Assembly: GCF_004005565.1 (NCBI RefSeq) | Contig: NZ_SADD01000006.1 | Coordinates: 62,001-126,000, forward strand | Length of the DNA: 64,000 nucleotides | Reading direction: 5' to 3' | From: Lujinxingia sediminis | Lineage (GTDB): Bacteria > Myxococcota_A > Bradymonadia > Bradymonadales > Bradymonadaceae | In this document: positions 36,690 to 45,541 of the stretch, one piece after another | Position numbering within the stretch: position 1 is the stretch's first letter | Layout of the letters: each line of letters starts with the position of its first letter | The notes under the pieces: generated by a model | What the model was told of the DNA's origin: nothing | The model's database searches: none | Seen by the model: the letters and a program-made list of their open reading frames with translations, nothing else | Made by a program: the position numbers and the translations under genes

Positions 36690-36739
36690 CTGAATGAATG
36701 CCCATTCAGTTTTTTAGTCACGCCTTTAGATGCTGTCAA
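36690..36739 (-). promoter_or_regulatory. Promoter and TetR operator for the regulator-etfBA operon
   Basis: On the minus strand, -35 TTGACA (36739-36734), a 17-base spacer and -10 TAAAAA (36716-36711). Directly downstream is the inverted repeat CTGAATG-N6-CATTCAG (36690-36709), overlapping the expected start site. Its half-sites resemble the TGAATGA...TCATTCA FadR box of the Bacillus TetR-type regulator. Repression by steric block and autoregulation is inferred. Confidence 0.75.
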
Positions 36740-36792
36740 GGTGGCCATCTGGAACGCGCGCGCGGCGATTCGCCGCACGTGCCCTGGCCCCT

Positions 36793-37500
36793 TTATTCAA
36801 GGGGGTAACGTCCGCCGCTGCCCAGGGAGTAGCGCGGCTTGAGGCAGCCGGCCAGGCTGCCGGAGGAGGTGTCCTGAAAGCCGAGCATATTTTGGCCCAG
36901 GGTCAGCTCAAAATTCGCGCGCATGGTGGTGGTGCGGTTATCGAAGCTCTCGATGGTCACCGTGCCGCCCTCTCCGTGGTAGACGAAGCGATCGTCGTCA
37001 TCGAGGGTTTCGTTTTCGTTGACGTCGTAGCCGAGCTGCACGCAGATGGTGTCCTGGTCGACCGTGCACTCAAAGCGCTCCACGTCGGTGCGGCCTTCGC
37101 TGCCGGTGACGGCCTCCGTGGCGTCAACGACCCGGAGGATAACGGGGGCTTCCTGCGTGCGGTCGCTGAGCGCGTCGATGAGGTTCTCGTTGCTGCGGCT
37201 GTCGGCCAGGTTGAGGATCAGATCGGCCTGGCCGCTGCCGTCAGGAAGGGGGCGAGCACCCAGGTTGACGAGGATGCCATCGGAGCTGATCGCACCTTCG
37301 ATGGTGGCGCGGGGAAGGTCGATCTGCGTGGTGCTTTCAGCGCCTTCGATGGTGGCGCGGACATACGCGCTCAGATCGTCTTCGGCGCAGCGAGCTTGCG
37401 GGGCGACTTCAGCCGGGTCATCGCCGCAGGCTCCCAGCAGGGCGGAGGCGCTCAGGGTGAGGGTGGCGATGAGAAGGGCGTGGGGCAGGCGCGTGGGCAT
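36793..37500 (-). CDS. Hypothetical lipoprotein following panC
   Basis: 235-residue lipoprotein (lipobox LLGACGDD) with an acidic region DVNENETLDDDD near residue 180 and several strands (VYHGEGGTVTIESFDNR). Two blocks begin with the phrase ATIEGA (residues ~50 and ~65), a short internal repeat. Its start is two bases beyond the panC stop, so the genes are co-transcribed, which is curious because nothing connects a surface lipoprotein to pantothenate. No family recognised. Confidence 0.75.
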   Translation of the reverse strand: MPTRLPHALLIATLTLSASALLGACGDDPAEVAPQARCAEDDLSAYVRATIEGAESTTQIDLPRATIEGAISSDGILVNLGARPLPDGSGQADLILNLADSRSNENLIDALSDRTQEAPVILRVVDATEAVTGSEGRTDVERFECTVDQDTICVQLGYDVNENETLDDDDRFVYHGEGGTVTIESFDNRTTTMRANFELTLGQNMLGFQDTSSGSLAGCLKPRYSLGSGGRYPLE

Positions 37501-37502
37501 GA

Positions 37503-38381
37503 TCAGATCGTCTCCAGAGGGCCGGGGGGCAGGGGGCGGTCCAGACGCAGGTTATCGATGAGGCGAGTCTGCCCCAGACGCGCGGCGATGGCCAGGTGAG
37601 CTGGTTTTTGACTTAAGTCGTCCTCGGGAGCGTAGGCGCGCAGCGTGTCGGGGTGGACGAGCTGCATGTACTCCGGGCGCAGGGCGGTGGCCTGAGAGAG
37701 CTCGGCGTTGGCGCGCTCCAAAAGGTTTGCGGCGCTGCGCTCCCCGCCTTGCCAGGCGCGCTGTGCGCTGACCAGAGCGCGGGCGATGGCCGGGGCCTGA
37801 CGGCGCTCTTCGTCGCTTAAGTAGCGGTTGCGGCTGGAGAGGGCCAGCCCGTCGGGCTCCCGCACGGTGGGCACACCGACGACCTCGACCGGAACGTTGA
37901 GGTCAGCGACCATCTTGCGCACGATGGCCAGCTGCTGAAAGTCTTTCTCGCCAAACACCGCGACATCGGGAGCGGTGAGGTTGAAGAGCTTGGTGACGAT
38001 GGTGGTCACACCCACAAAATGGTCGGGGCGGTTGGGGCCGCAGAGGGTCTGGTCGAGCTCCTGCACTTCCACACGGGTGCTGTGGTCGGGAGCGTAGATC
38101 TGCGCGACCTCCGGCATAAAGAGCAGTTCGCAGCCGAGCTGGCGGCATTTTTCGGCGTCGCCGTCCGGGTCGCGCGGGTAGCGGTCGAGATCTTCGCCGG
38201 GGGCAAACTGGGTGGGGTTGACGAAGATGCTCACGATGAGGTGGTCGCAACGCTGGCGAGCCTGGCGCATCAGGGAGAGGTGCCCCTCATGCAGATACCC
38301 CATGGTGGGCACCAGGGCGACGGTGCCTTTGAGCGCGCTCCTGGCTTCGCGCAGCTCGCTGATGCTGGAGATGATCTCCAC
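37503..38381 (-). CDS. panC: Pantothenate synthetase
   Basis: 292-residue enzyme joining pantoate and beta-alanine with ATP to make pantothenate. Nucleotide-binding VPTMGYLHEGHLSLMR (HxGH type), SIFVNPTQF, the FGEKDFQQLAIVRKMVADL block and the KMSKS-like ALSSRNRYLS are present. Preceded by panB (50 bp gap), so the last two steps of the pathway are in one operon. Confidence 0.97.
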   Translation of the reverse strand: MEIISSISELREARSALKGTVALVPTMGYLHEGHLSLMRQARQRCDHLIVSIFVNPTQFAPGEDLDRYPRDPDGDAEKCRQLGCELLFMPEVAQIYAPDHSTRVEVQELDQTLCGPNRPDHFVGVTTIVTKLFNLTAPDVAVFGEKDFQQLAIVRKMVADLNVPVEVVGVPTVREPDGLALSSRNRYLSDEERRQAPAIARALVSAQRAWQGGERSAANLLERANAELSQATALRPEYMQLVHPDTLRAYAPEDDLSQKPAHLAIAARLGQTRLIDNLRLDRPLPPGPLETI

Positions 38382-38431
38382 GGCAGATCCTTACAAAAAG
38401 TGCTCGTCGCCCATGGCGCGGCATCGGGCGT

Positions 38432-39232
38432 TCAGTAGGAGTGATCGTCGTCGGGGAAGCTGCGCTGGCGAACTTCGTCGGCGTACGCGGTCAGTGCGTC
38501 GACGACGGTGGCCTCAAGGCTCGCAAAATGTTTGACGAAGCGCGGCTTAAAGTCGGTGTTCATGCCAAGCATGTCTTGAAGCACCAGGACCTGGCCGCTG
38601 GTGCGGGGGCCGGCGCCGATGCCGATGGTGGGGATCTCCAGAGCTTCGGTGACGCGTGCAGCCAACTCGGAGGGGACCATCTCGAGCACGATCATGAAGG
38701 CGCCGGCGTCTTGCAGGGCTTTTGCGTCAGCAAGCAGACGGTTGGCGGCCTCTTCGTCGGTGGCCTGGAGGCGGAAGCCGCCGAAGGCGTGCACCGATTG
38801 TGGGGTGAGTCCGAGGTGACCGCAGACCGGGATGCCCGCGCCTGTCATGCGCGCGATCATCGGGGCGAGTTCCTCCCCTCCTTCGACTTTGACGGATTGG
38901 GCAAGGCCTTCTTTCAGCAGGCGGCCAGCACTGCGCAGGCCGTCGTCAGCGCAGGCCTGGTAGCTCATAAAGGGCATGTCCGCCAGGATGTGTGCGGAGT
39001 GGTTTCCGCGCATCACCGCACGGGTATGGTAGATGATGTCGTCGAGGGTCACCGGTACGGTGGTGTCCTGGCCCTGGATGACGTTACCGAGGCTGTCTCC
39101 GATGAGGATGATGTCAATGGGGGACTTCTCCACCAGACGGGCGAAGGTGTAGTCGTAGCAGGTCACCATCGTCAGCGGGGTTTGCTGGCGGTAGGTTTTG
39201 AGAAGATCGCGGGTGGTCTTTCGGCGGGCCAT
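38432..39232 (-). CDS. panB: 3-methyl-2-oxobutanoate hydroxymethyltransferase
   Basis: 266-residue first enzyme of pantothenate synthesis, adding a hydroxymethyl group from methylene-tetrahydrofolate to ketoisovalerate. Diagnostic: TMVTCYDYTFARLVEKS, IDIILIGDSLGNVIQG, FMSYQACADDGLRSAGRL, VKVEGG and GHLGLTPQSVH. ATG at 39232 has GAGG 8 bases upstream; the frame extends to 39253. First gene of the panB-panC-lipoprotein operon. Confidence 0.97.
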   Translation of the reverse strand: MARRKTTRDLLKTYRQQTPLTMVTCYDYTFARLVEKSPIDIILIGDSLGNVIQGQDTTVPVTLDDIIYHTRAVMRGNHSAHILADMPFMSYQACADDGLRSAGRLLKEGLAQSVKVEGGEELAPMIARMTGAGIPVCGHLGLTPQSVHAFGGFRLQATDEEAANRLLADAKALQDAGAFMIVLEMVPSELAARVTEALEIPTIGIGAGPRTSGQVLVLQDMLGMNTDFKPRFVKHFASLEATVVDALTAYADEVRQRSFPDDDHSY

Positions 39233-39350
39233 ACGTCGTGCCTCATTGAACAAGCAAACGCCGCGCGAAGAGCGCGGCGACCAGGGGGGCCTAACTGGCG
39301 GCCATCCTACGGTCGGGCTCTGCGGGGGTCAATGGGGCTTGCGGCTCGAC

Positions 39351-39923
39351 TCAGAGCAGATGGAGGCGGGCGTAGAGGCCGATGCGTGGGGTGTAGCCGA
39401 TGATGCTGTGGCGAACCCGGCGCTCGTTATCAACGACATAGATCGTGGGGTAGGAGCTGACGTTGAAGCCTTTGCCCAGCGCGTCTGTGCCCAGGTAGAC
39501 GGGGTAGTCGATGTCGTTTTCGGCGACGAAGGCGCGCAGCGACTCGCGGTCGCTCCAGTCCATGACCACGCTGATGACGTCGACATCGTCGCGACCCTCG
39601 GCGTGGCGGTGCATCGCCGAGATGACCGAGGACTGCGCTTTGCACACCCCGCACCAGGTCGCCCAGAAGTAGATCAGGGTACGATCGGCCTGAAGGTCGT
39701 CGAGTTTGAGCTCTGAGCCGTCGGCCAGGTTGATGAGTGTGGCCGGAGGCGCCGGGGTGTCGCGCTCGATCAGATCGCGGGTCTGAAAACTTGTGATGGC
39801 CCAGAAGATGATGGCGAGCACAAGAAGATCGATGCCCCATCGCCCCCACCAGGTCGCTCGCAGGCGTTGCCAGCGGGTCGGTGAGGGCGATGGGGCGTCG
39901 GGTGAGGCGGTGGACGTGCTCAA
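39351..39923 (-). CDS. Membrane-anchored thioredoxin-like disulfide oxidoreductase (ScsD-like)
   Basis: 190-residue protein with one N-terminal membrane helix (IDLLVLAIIFWAITSF) and a periplasmic thioredoxin fold carrying the CxxC site WCGVC (Cys91/Cys94) and the cis-Pro region SSYPTIYVVD. The ending IIGYTPRIGLYARLHLL resembles the ScsD/CcmG-like protein disulfide oxidoreductases. Lies 10 bp after the VWA-domain lipoprotein and probably acts on disulfides of that secreted Cys-containing partner (inference). Confidence 0.85.
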   Translation of the reverse strand: MSTSTASPDAPSPSPTRWQRLRATWWGRWGIDLLVLAIIFWAITSFQTRDLIERDTPAPPATLINLADGSELKLDDLQADRTLIYFWATWCGVCKAQSSVISAMHRHAEGRDDVDVISVVMDWSDRESLRAFVAENDIDYPVYLGTDALGKGFNVSSYPTIYVVDNERRVRHSIIGYTPRIGLYARLHLL

Positions 39924-39933
39924 GATTTACTCG

Positions 39934-42072
39934 TTACCCACAGCGGCCCAGGACACATTTTTTGCTGCCCGGGCAGGCGGCGTCTTCACCACAGGGAATG
40001 ACGTTGCGGTTCCAACGCAGGAAGGGAGCGACGACGCGCTGGTCGGTCTCCGGGACATTTGGACCGTAGAACATAAGGCTGTTGTAGGCGGTGTCCAGAT
40101 CGAATCCATCGGCGGCGCTGCGGGGAATGGAGCGCTCGAAGTTTCCATCGAGGTCGGTGACGTCGACGTTGACCGAGCTGGCGTAGGGGTTGCCCACAAG
40201 ACGCAGACCGCTGGAGAGGTCGCGCGTGGCGTTGGCGATGTCGCGGAAGGTCTCGGTGACATCGGGCTGGCAGACCGAGCCGGCCGCGCCGCCGGTCTGC
40301 TCAACGACGTGCTGGATGCCGTGAGCAACCGAGCCCTGCTCAGCGGTGGCACAGGACTGACCGGGGATCCAGTGCAGGCCGTAGACGATCGCGCCGACGT
40401 CGGGGCGAGCCAGCCACCCGAGCCAGGGATCGAGGAAGAGCTCAAGTTCGGCCTGAGTCGACGAGCTGATCGAGTCGCCCATACCCGAGATCATCTGCCC
40501 GACGAGCTCTTCGCGCTCATCGGTGACGGTCACCAGAATGATCTGGGCGTTGGGGCGAATTTTGTCGACAGCGCCCTGGGTGCGCGGCAGCGAACGATCG
40601 ATGGCGGCCATGCCCATCGTCAGGGTGTATTCGTTGCCGGCACCAGAGACGTCGTTGAGACGATCGGCGATCGCCTGCGGATCGCGGGTGAAACCGCCAC
40701 CGATTAGTGCGCCGTTATTACCGTCTCCGCCTCCACCGATGCCGCCAATACCGGAGGGGGGGCGGCAGGGACCGCCGATATCAATGTTGGGTATGCCGGG
40801 AATGTTCGGCGGATCGACGCCTTCATCCGGGCCAGGCCAGAGGGAGCGGAAGTCGTAGCTGAGCTCCTCATCTTCCTGGATAGCGTTGCAGTCGACGCCG
40901 GTCACTCCGACCCGCCAGTCGACGCCAGCTTCGTTGAGCAGGGTGGTAAACTCCTGGGTGAAGCCGGTCAGCGCGGATTGCACCGAGCTCATGGAGCCGG
41001 AGGCGTCCATCGAGATGATGATGTCCACCTCGGTGGTGTCGCGCAGGGTCAGTGAGACGCACTCATCGCTCATCGTCTCGCCGGCCATCGCCAGGGCGGT
41101 GCCGCCGGCGAGGTCTTCGATGGCGAAGCGCGCGGCATGATCGGGCTGGTCGTAGCGGCTCTGGGTGGTGATGCCGCCGACGATGATGACCTGCTGCGAG
41201 GAGCGCATCACCGTCTTGTAGCTCAGGTGAAGGCCGGAGTCGTCGGCGGAGGAGGTCTCATCAAACTCATAGACCAGGTCGGAAGCACCGATGCCGAAGA
41301 CCGAGGCCAGGATCTTGTCGCGGGCCTCACCCGGGGTATCGGCGGTGGGGATGCGCACGTGGTTCATCACCGAGGCGTTGTAGCCGTCGTGGGTGCGGTA
41401 GGTGCGACCGGCGCCCTCGCGCGCGGACTCATCGTAGCCGGGGATGGCGCTGATGGTGTCGCTGAGCCAGTAGGCCATGTCGGTGGCGGTGGTGAAGCCC
41501 GCGCGCGGGTTGATCGAGACGATAAAGCCCGCATAGCCCTGGTCAGTTTCTTCGAGCACGTGGGCGTGGGGGCTCCGGTCGAAGAAGGTCAGCGGAGAAA
41601 CTTCCGTGCCACGGCCCACGGCCAAGAGGTAGTCGCCGGCGCGATGCAGGACAAACTGCGGCGCGCTCATCGGGCCTACATCGCCGCTTTCACAGCTGTG
41701 GTAGGTGGCCGTTGCCGGGTCCTGGGGCTCGAAGGGGTCGTAGGACCCATCAGACGGTGGGTTCCAGGGGGCGGGCTCCTCGGAGTCGCAATCCTGGAAG
41801 AAGGGGCAATCCGGATCGTAGTCGGGATCTTCTCCGTCGTCCGGATTGTCGGGATTGTCGGGATTGTCGGGATTGTCGGGATTGTCGCCGACATCAACGC
41901 AGCTGCCGTCGACGGGGTTGTAGCGCTGACCTTCATTGCACTGGCGAGCGACGCATTCGCCGGTGACCGGGTTAGCGGTCAGACCGGGATCGCATTGGCC
42001 TTCGACGACGTCGTCGCTGCAGGCGGCCAGGAGCACCACGCCGGAGAGAAGCAGTAGAGAGCGTTTCACCAT
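39934..42072 (-). CDS. VWA-domain lipoprotein with DNP-repeat linker
   Basis: 712-residue lipoprotein (lipobox LLAACSD). A Cys module of the NPVTGEC...NPVDGSC type is followed by a DNP tripeptide repeat linker, then a ~250-residue domain and a von Willebrand factor A domain with an intact MIDAS motif, DASGSMSS, beginning at Asp356. Within the VWA region lies a Gly-rich insertion (IGGIGGGGDGNN). The C-terminal end has a Cys pair (CGEDAACPGSKKC). It may bind metal-dependent protein ligands at the surface. Start taken at 42072, where the signal begins MVKRSLLLL; ATG at 42084 is the alternative. Confidence 0.83.
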   Translation of the reverse strand: MVKRSLLLLSGVVLLAACSDDVVEGQCDPGLTANPVTGECVARQCNEGQRYNPVDGSCVDVGDNPDNPDNPDNPDNPDDGEDPDYDPDCPFFQDCDSEEPAPWNPPSDGSYDPFEPQDPATATYHSCESGDVGPMSAPQFVLHRAGDYLLAVGRGTEVSPLTFFDRSPHAHVLEETDQGYAGFIVSINPRAGFTTATDMAYWLSDTISAIPGYDESAREGAGRTYRTHDGYNASVMNHVRIPTADTPGEARDKILASVFGIGASDLVYEFDETSSADDSGLHLSYKTVMRSSQQVIIVGGITTQSRYDQPDHAARFAIEDLAGGTALAMAGETMSDECVSLTLRDTTEVDIIISMDASGSMSSVQSALTGFTQEFTTLLNEAGVDWRVGVTGVDCNAIQEDEELSYDFRSLWPGPDEGVDPPNIPGIPNIDIGGPCRPPSGIGGIGGGGDGNNGALIGGGFTRDPQAIADRLNDVSGAGNEYTLTMGMAAIDRSLPRTQGAVDKIRPNAQIILVTVTDEREELVGQMISGMGDSISSSTQAELELFLDPWLGWLARPDVGAIVYGLHWIPGQSCATAEQGSVAHGIQHVVEQTGGAAGSVCQPDVTETFRDIANATRDLSSGLRLVGNPYASSVNVDVTDLDGNFERSIPRSAADGFDLDTAYNSLMFYGPNVPETDQRVVAPFLRWNRNVIPCGEDAACPGSKKCVLGRCG
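41843..41887 (-). repeat. Five 9-bp repeats within the VWA lipoprotein gene
   Basis: GGATTGTCG-type units, nearly identical, encoding the Asp-Asn-Pro linker. The copy number would be expected to vary by slippage, in frame because the unit is 9 bp. Confidence 0.85.
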
Positions 42073-42260
42073 GGGATCGTCCATTTTATAAGCCGCCGAT
42101 ACAGGGCGACATGGCGGTGTGAATCAATTCGCAAGGGGTCAGATTATAGGCAGGTGAGTGCGGACTTTACAAGTTTGGCGCGGAGCCGGGGCTTTGGCGC
42201 TTACCTTTGAAATGTGCACGATTGAAACATCGTCCATGCTGCAGAGGTAAGGGAGGGCTT

Positions 42261-43067
42261 ATGTCGGAGCGCATCAGAACCAGGGTTCGCAGTGGGATCG
42301 CCGCGTTGTGTGTGGCGTTGATCATGCCGTGGGCAGGCAACGCCCAGGAGACGGAGGACGCGTTGCCCTCGGTCGAAGAGGTCAACGCACATCTCGATAA
42401 GCTCTATCGCTCGGCGAGCGCCGAGTCGAAAATGACGATGACGATCAAGCGCGAGGAGCGAGAGCGAGAGCTCAGCGTGCAGGGTTTTAGCCAGGGAGAG
42501 GAGCGCGGCCTCTTCGTGATCACCAGTCCGGCCCGGGAGGCGGGCACCGCCACGTTGCGCACCTCCGAGGGGCTCTGGAACTACGCGCCCCGGGCCGACC
42601 GCCTGATGCGGGTGCCCTCGGGCATGCTCTCCGAAGATTGGATGGGCAGTCACCTCACCAACGATGACCTGGTGCGTGAGACGAGCTATGAAGACGATTT
42701 CGAGGTCGAGCTTGCCTGGGGAGAGCGCGATGGAGAGCGGGTGCTCACGGCGACGATGGTCCCACGCGAGGGTGCGCCGGTGACCTACTCGAAGATCGAA
42801 TACGCGCTCGACGCCCGGGAGTGGACGCCCATCGAGGCGGTCTACTTCGATGGAGAGGAGGCCGTGCGGACGATCACGTTTAGCGACGTCAAGGAGGTTG
42901 ATGGTCGACCGATCCCCCATCGCGTGGAGGTGCGACCGGCTGATGCTCCCGGCGAGTTTACCCGGATGGTCTACGAGGAGCTTCAGTTCGATGTGCCCAT
43001 CGACGATGCGATCTTCACGCAGCAGGGGATGCGCCGTCAGGCGCGTCAGTATCGCGATAAGAGTTGA
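42261..43067 (+). CDS. LolA-like outer-membrane lipoprotein-sorting protein
   Basis: 268-residue exported protein. Signal peptide ends near AGNAQETED; the mature part is an all-beta half-barrel of the family annotated outer-membrane lipoprotein-sorting protein, with MTIKREERERELSVQGFSQGEERGLFVI, LWNYAPRADRLMRVPSG and MGSHLTNDDLVRETSYEDDFE. These proteins are LolA-like and probably carry lipids or lipoproteins across the periplasm, possibly for efflux-type transporters; no transporter gene is adjacent. Start is ATG at 42261, directly after GGGAGG. Confidence 0.88.
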   Translation: MSERIRTRVRSGIAALCVALIMPWAGNAQETEDALPSVEEVNAHLDKLYRSASAESKMTMTIKREERERELSVQGFSQGEERGLFVITSPAREAGTATLRTSEGLWNYAPRADRLMRVPSGMLSEDWMGSHLTNDDLVRETSYEDDFEVELAWGERDGERVLTATMVPREGAPVTYSKIEYALDAREWTPIEAVYFDGEEAVRTITFSDVKEVDGRPIPHRVEVRPADAPGEFTRMVYEELQFDVPIDDAIFTQQGMRRQARQYRDKS

Positions 43068-43105
43068 GCATGGTCGTGCGCGGCGTTGAGCGTGGCATCA
43101 AGCGC

Positions 43106-43139
43106 AAAGAGGCACCCGCGTGATGACGGGTGCCTCTTT
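43106..43139. terminator. Bidirectional intrinsic terminator
   Basis: AAAGAGGCACCCG (43106-43118), an 8-base loop and CGGGTGCCTCTTT (43127-43139), between the convergent LolA-like and HEAT-repeat genes. Confidence 0.9.
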
Positions 43140-43175
43140 GGGGTGGTGCGGTTTTGTGATGCTAAGTGCTTTTGT

Positions 43176-43742
43176 TTATTGCGGATTGTGGCCCATTCTG
43201 GCCAGCGCGCGCGTGGCGATCTTCGCCTGGCGAACATCGTCGCCGGCGGCGATGCGCTCCAGGCGCTCGGTGATCTGCGGGCCGTGACCGTAGGCCAGGG
43301 CGCGGACCGCGTCGGCACGCACCGAGGCGTCGTCATCGCTCAGGCGTGCCTCAATGGTGGCGAGCACCTCGGCGTTGCCGCCTTCCAGGTAGCCGGCACC
43401 CAGGACGAGCAGGGCCATGCCGCGCAGGTCGTCATCGGTGGCTTCGGTCAGCGTGATCAGCGCCTGGCGCACCTCGGGGGAGTTGAAATTCGAGAGCATG
43501 GAGGTGGCGCGCCAGCGCCTGAAGACGGTCGCCTCGGCGTCGGTAGCCACGTCCAGCAGGCGCGTCTCGGCGTCGGGGAAGCGCTCAAGCACCTCGGGGG
43601 TGGGGAGCGCATCAATGGTGTTGAGGAAGTCGTCGAAGTTGGCGTCGGCTTCCAGCGCGTGGTTGTGCTGGGCGATGGCTGGGGAGGCCGCGCCCATTAC
43701 GAGCGTCAGCGCCAGTAGAATCGATGTCAGAATGCTGCGCAT
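43176..43742 (-). CDS. Exported HEAT-repeat protein
   Basis: 188-residue protein with a signal peptide (ALTLVMGAASPAIAQ) and at least three HEAT-type helical repeats: RRWRATSMLSNFNSPEVRQAL, LRGMALLVLGAGYLEGGNAEVLATI-like and VRADAVRALAYGHGPQITERL. Such scaffolds bind proteins. Periplasmic location follows from the signal peptide. It precedes no other gene in its direction; role unknown. Confidence 0.8.
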   Translation of the reverse strand: MRSILTSILLALTLVMGAASPAIAQHNHALEADANFDDFLNTIDALPTPEVLERFPDAETRLLDVATDAEATVFRRWRATSMLSNFNSPEVRQALITLTEATDDDLRGMALLVLGAGYLEGGNAEVLATIEARLSDDDASVRADAVRALAYGHGPQITERLERIAAGDDVRQAKIATRALARMGHNPQ

Positions 43743-43786
43743 AAAGTTCTCCAGATCGTACAGAAAGCGTGCGAGGTGCGACCGTC

Positions 43787-45040
43787 TCAGTTTTTCACCC
43801 AGGGGTTGTTACGGATGACGATGCCCTGCCACTCCGAGAGAATGTCGCCACCGCCGGTGGCGTGCATCAGGTAGCTCTCGTCATTTTGAGGGGTATCGGG
43901 CAGCTGGTCGTGAAGCTGGGGGCCGCCGAAGGCGTTCTGCTCGGAGGTGTGAAAGAGCCCCATATAATGGCCCAGCTCGTGGGCGAAGATGTGAGCGACG
44001 GGCGGGCCGCCCGGGATCTGGTGGCTCATCACGGCCACGCCACTGGCGATGGTGCCTTTGATGTGAACCGGGCCCGGGATGCCGCCGGCGATACCCAGGA
44101 CGCCACCGCCTCCTCCATCAAAGATGCTGCGCAGGCGATCGACAAAGAAGATGCTCGGACCATCGAGCGGCGCGCGCACCGAGTTGCTCAAAAGCTCGGC
44201 AAAGTCACCGGTGCCCGACATGATGTCTTCGATGTCTTGAAATTCCTCATCGACATCAAGGTAGGCGACCTCGCCAATCTCTACGCCCACCTGGGCGTAG
44301 ATCTCGCCGAACTCTTCGAGGACCTGCTGAAACCCGGGGTCAGTCGGGGCGCTTTCGGCGGTCCAGCCGTCGGAGCCGCTGAAGAAGAGGTTAAGATCCA
44401 GGGTGGCTGTCTCGGGCACTTCATCGCCGACGACGCGAGCGTGGATGGTGACTTTGACGTTTCCGTCGCGAGGCTGCGGGGCGGCAAAGGGGCTGCTGGA
44501 GTAGCGGCCTTCTACGGAGAGAATGTGGCGGCCGGGTTCAACGCGGCTGGCCGGGTTGTTGGGGGCCAGCGCGGCGAACGCCCCGATGCGCGCGTAGATG
44601 CGGTTGTTGCAGTTGGTATCGCAGAGTCCCTGTCCCTGGGAGTTCCAGCCTTCGCGAACGATCTCGAAGCCATCGGGACCCTGCCAGCCGTTGAGGGCGT
44701 AGGTGAGGCGGTCGCTGCCTTCGATGGTCACTGCCAGCGAGAGGATGTTCTCGGGCACCGAAAAGCAGAGCTCTTCGCTGAAGCCGCCCGGATGCTCCAC
44801 CTCGAAACGATCGACGAGCTTGACGGTGGCAACATCCCCCGGAGGAACCTGGGCCAGTGCATCGCGATCGATGGGGAGCGCGGTGTAACCTTCGCAGAAG
44901 TCCGGGAGTGGATCGGGCTCTTCGATCACGAAGATCGGCTCTTCGGTGGGGGCGGTTTTGTCGCAGGCCAGAAGAAGCGTCGAGCACAGTCCGGCCAGAA
45001 GCAGCCGGGTCGTACGGGGGAATGAGGCGGAGGGAACCAT
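43787..45040 (-). CDS. Lipoprotein metzincin-type zinc metalloprotease
   Basis: 417-residue lipoprotein (lipobox LLLACDK) with a C-terminal peptidase. The zinc site HELGHYMGLFH (His354, Glu355, His358, His364) is followed about 35 residues later by a Met-turn-like SYLMHATG, the two metzincin marks. N-terminal to it is a region of ~170 residues with strands (SLAVTIEGSDRLTYALNGWQGP, GRHILSVEGRYSS). The start is ATG at 45040; a GTG at 45079 is in frame. The target is unknown; the peptidase sub-family cannot be assigned from sequence alone. Confidence 0.82.
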   Translation of the reverse strand: MVPSASFPRTTRLLLAGLCSTLLLACDKTAPTEEPIFVIEEPDPLPDFCEGYTALPIDRDALAQVPPGDVATVKLVDRFEVEHPGGFSEELCFSVPENILSLAVTIEGSDRLTYALNGWQGPDGFEIVREGWNSQGQGLCDTNCNNRIYARIGAFAALAPNNPASRVEPGRHILSVEGRYSSSPFAAPQPRDGNVKVTIHARVVGDEVPETATLDLNLFFSGSDGWTAESAPTDPGFQQVLEEFGEIYAQVGVEIGEVAYLDVDEEFQDIEDIMSGTGDFAELLSNSVRAPLDGPSIFFVDRLRSIFDGGGGGVLGIAGGIPGPVHIKGTIASGVAVMSHQIPGGPPVAHIFAHELGHYMGLFHTSEQNAFGGPQLHDQLPDTPQNDESYLMHATGGGDILSEWQGIVIRNNPWVKN

Positions 45041-45541
45041 GAAAAAACCGAAGGCATAAAGATCTGTGAAAGCCTGCACCCGACGGCCAGATCCCTGCTC
45101 TGAGGCAGAGAAGGTCGCGCGGGCGAAACCGAGGACACATCGATCAGCAGGTTTGGAGCTGACGGCAGCGGAGCATAATGACCGCTCCTCAGAGGGTCAA
45201 GCTGGCGGGTCTCAAGGGGGGATGAGGCGGTGAGACATGCCCGGACAAAGATGTCCGGGGTGTGGTTTCTCTACCCCGCCGTGGATCGGGGGAGACAGCG
45301 ACATTGACGGGGCGTTCACGCCAAAGTTGCGCTAGAGTTGGGGGAGCGAAGCGGATGGCACGGCTGCTGCATCGCAACGTGCGAAGCGCGCGCTGCGTTG
45401 TGAGTCTCCCCCCGGCATATGTGAAGCGAGGCAGGTGCGGACGCCGAGTGTGAGATGAGAAAGATCGATGCACCGCGCTGTAACTTTACTTTGCAACTTC
45501 AACATGCAAAATCACATCGTAGCTTTCCCGGGCCGTAGGGC
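45041..45541. other. Intergenic region between metzincin and kinase genes
   Basis: 501 bp, divergent. A hairpin CCCGGACA-AAGA-TGTCCGGG sits at 45240-45259. AT-rich DNA lies just before the kinase gene with an inverted repeat TTTGCA-N9-TGCAAA at 45490-45510, a candidate operator. No coding region; short open frames on both strands lack ribosome sites. Confidence 0.6.
45490..45510. promoter_or_regulatory. Inverted repeat upstream of the kinase gene
   Basis: TTTGCA and TGCAAA separated by nine bases, 31 bases before the GTG of the kinase gene, in the only AT-rich stretch of the region. Possible regulator site. Confidence 0.35.

Noticed and set aside
45189-45473. Short frames in the interval before the kinase gene
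   Set aside because: Arg/Pro/Thr-rich, lacking ribosome sites; typical chance openings in GC-rich DNA.
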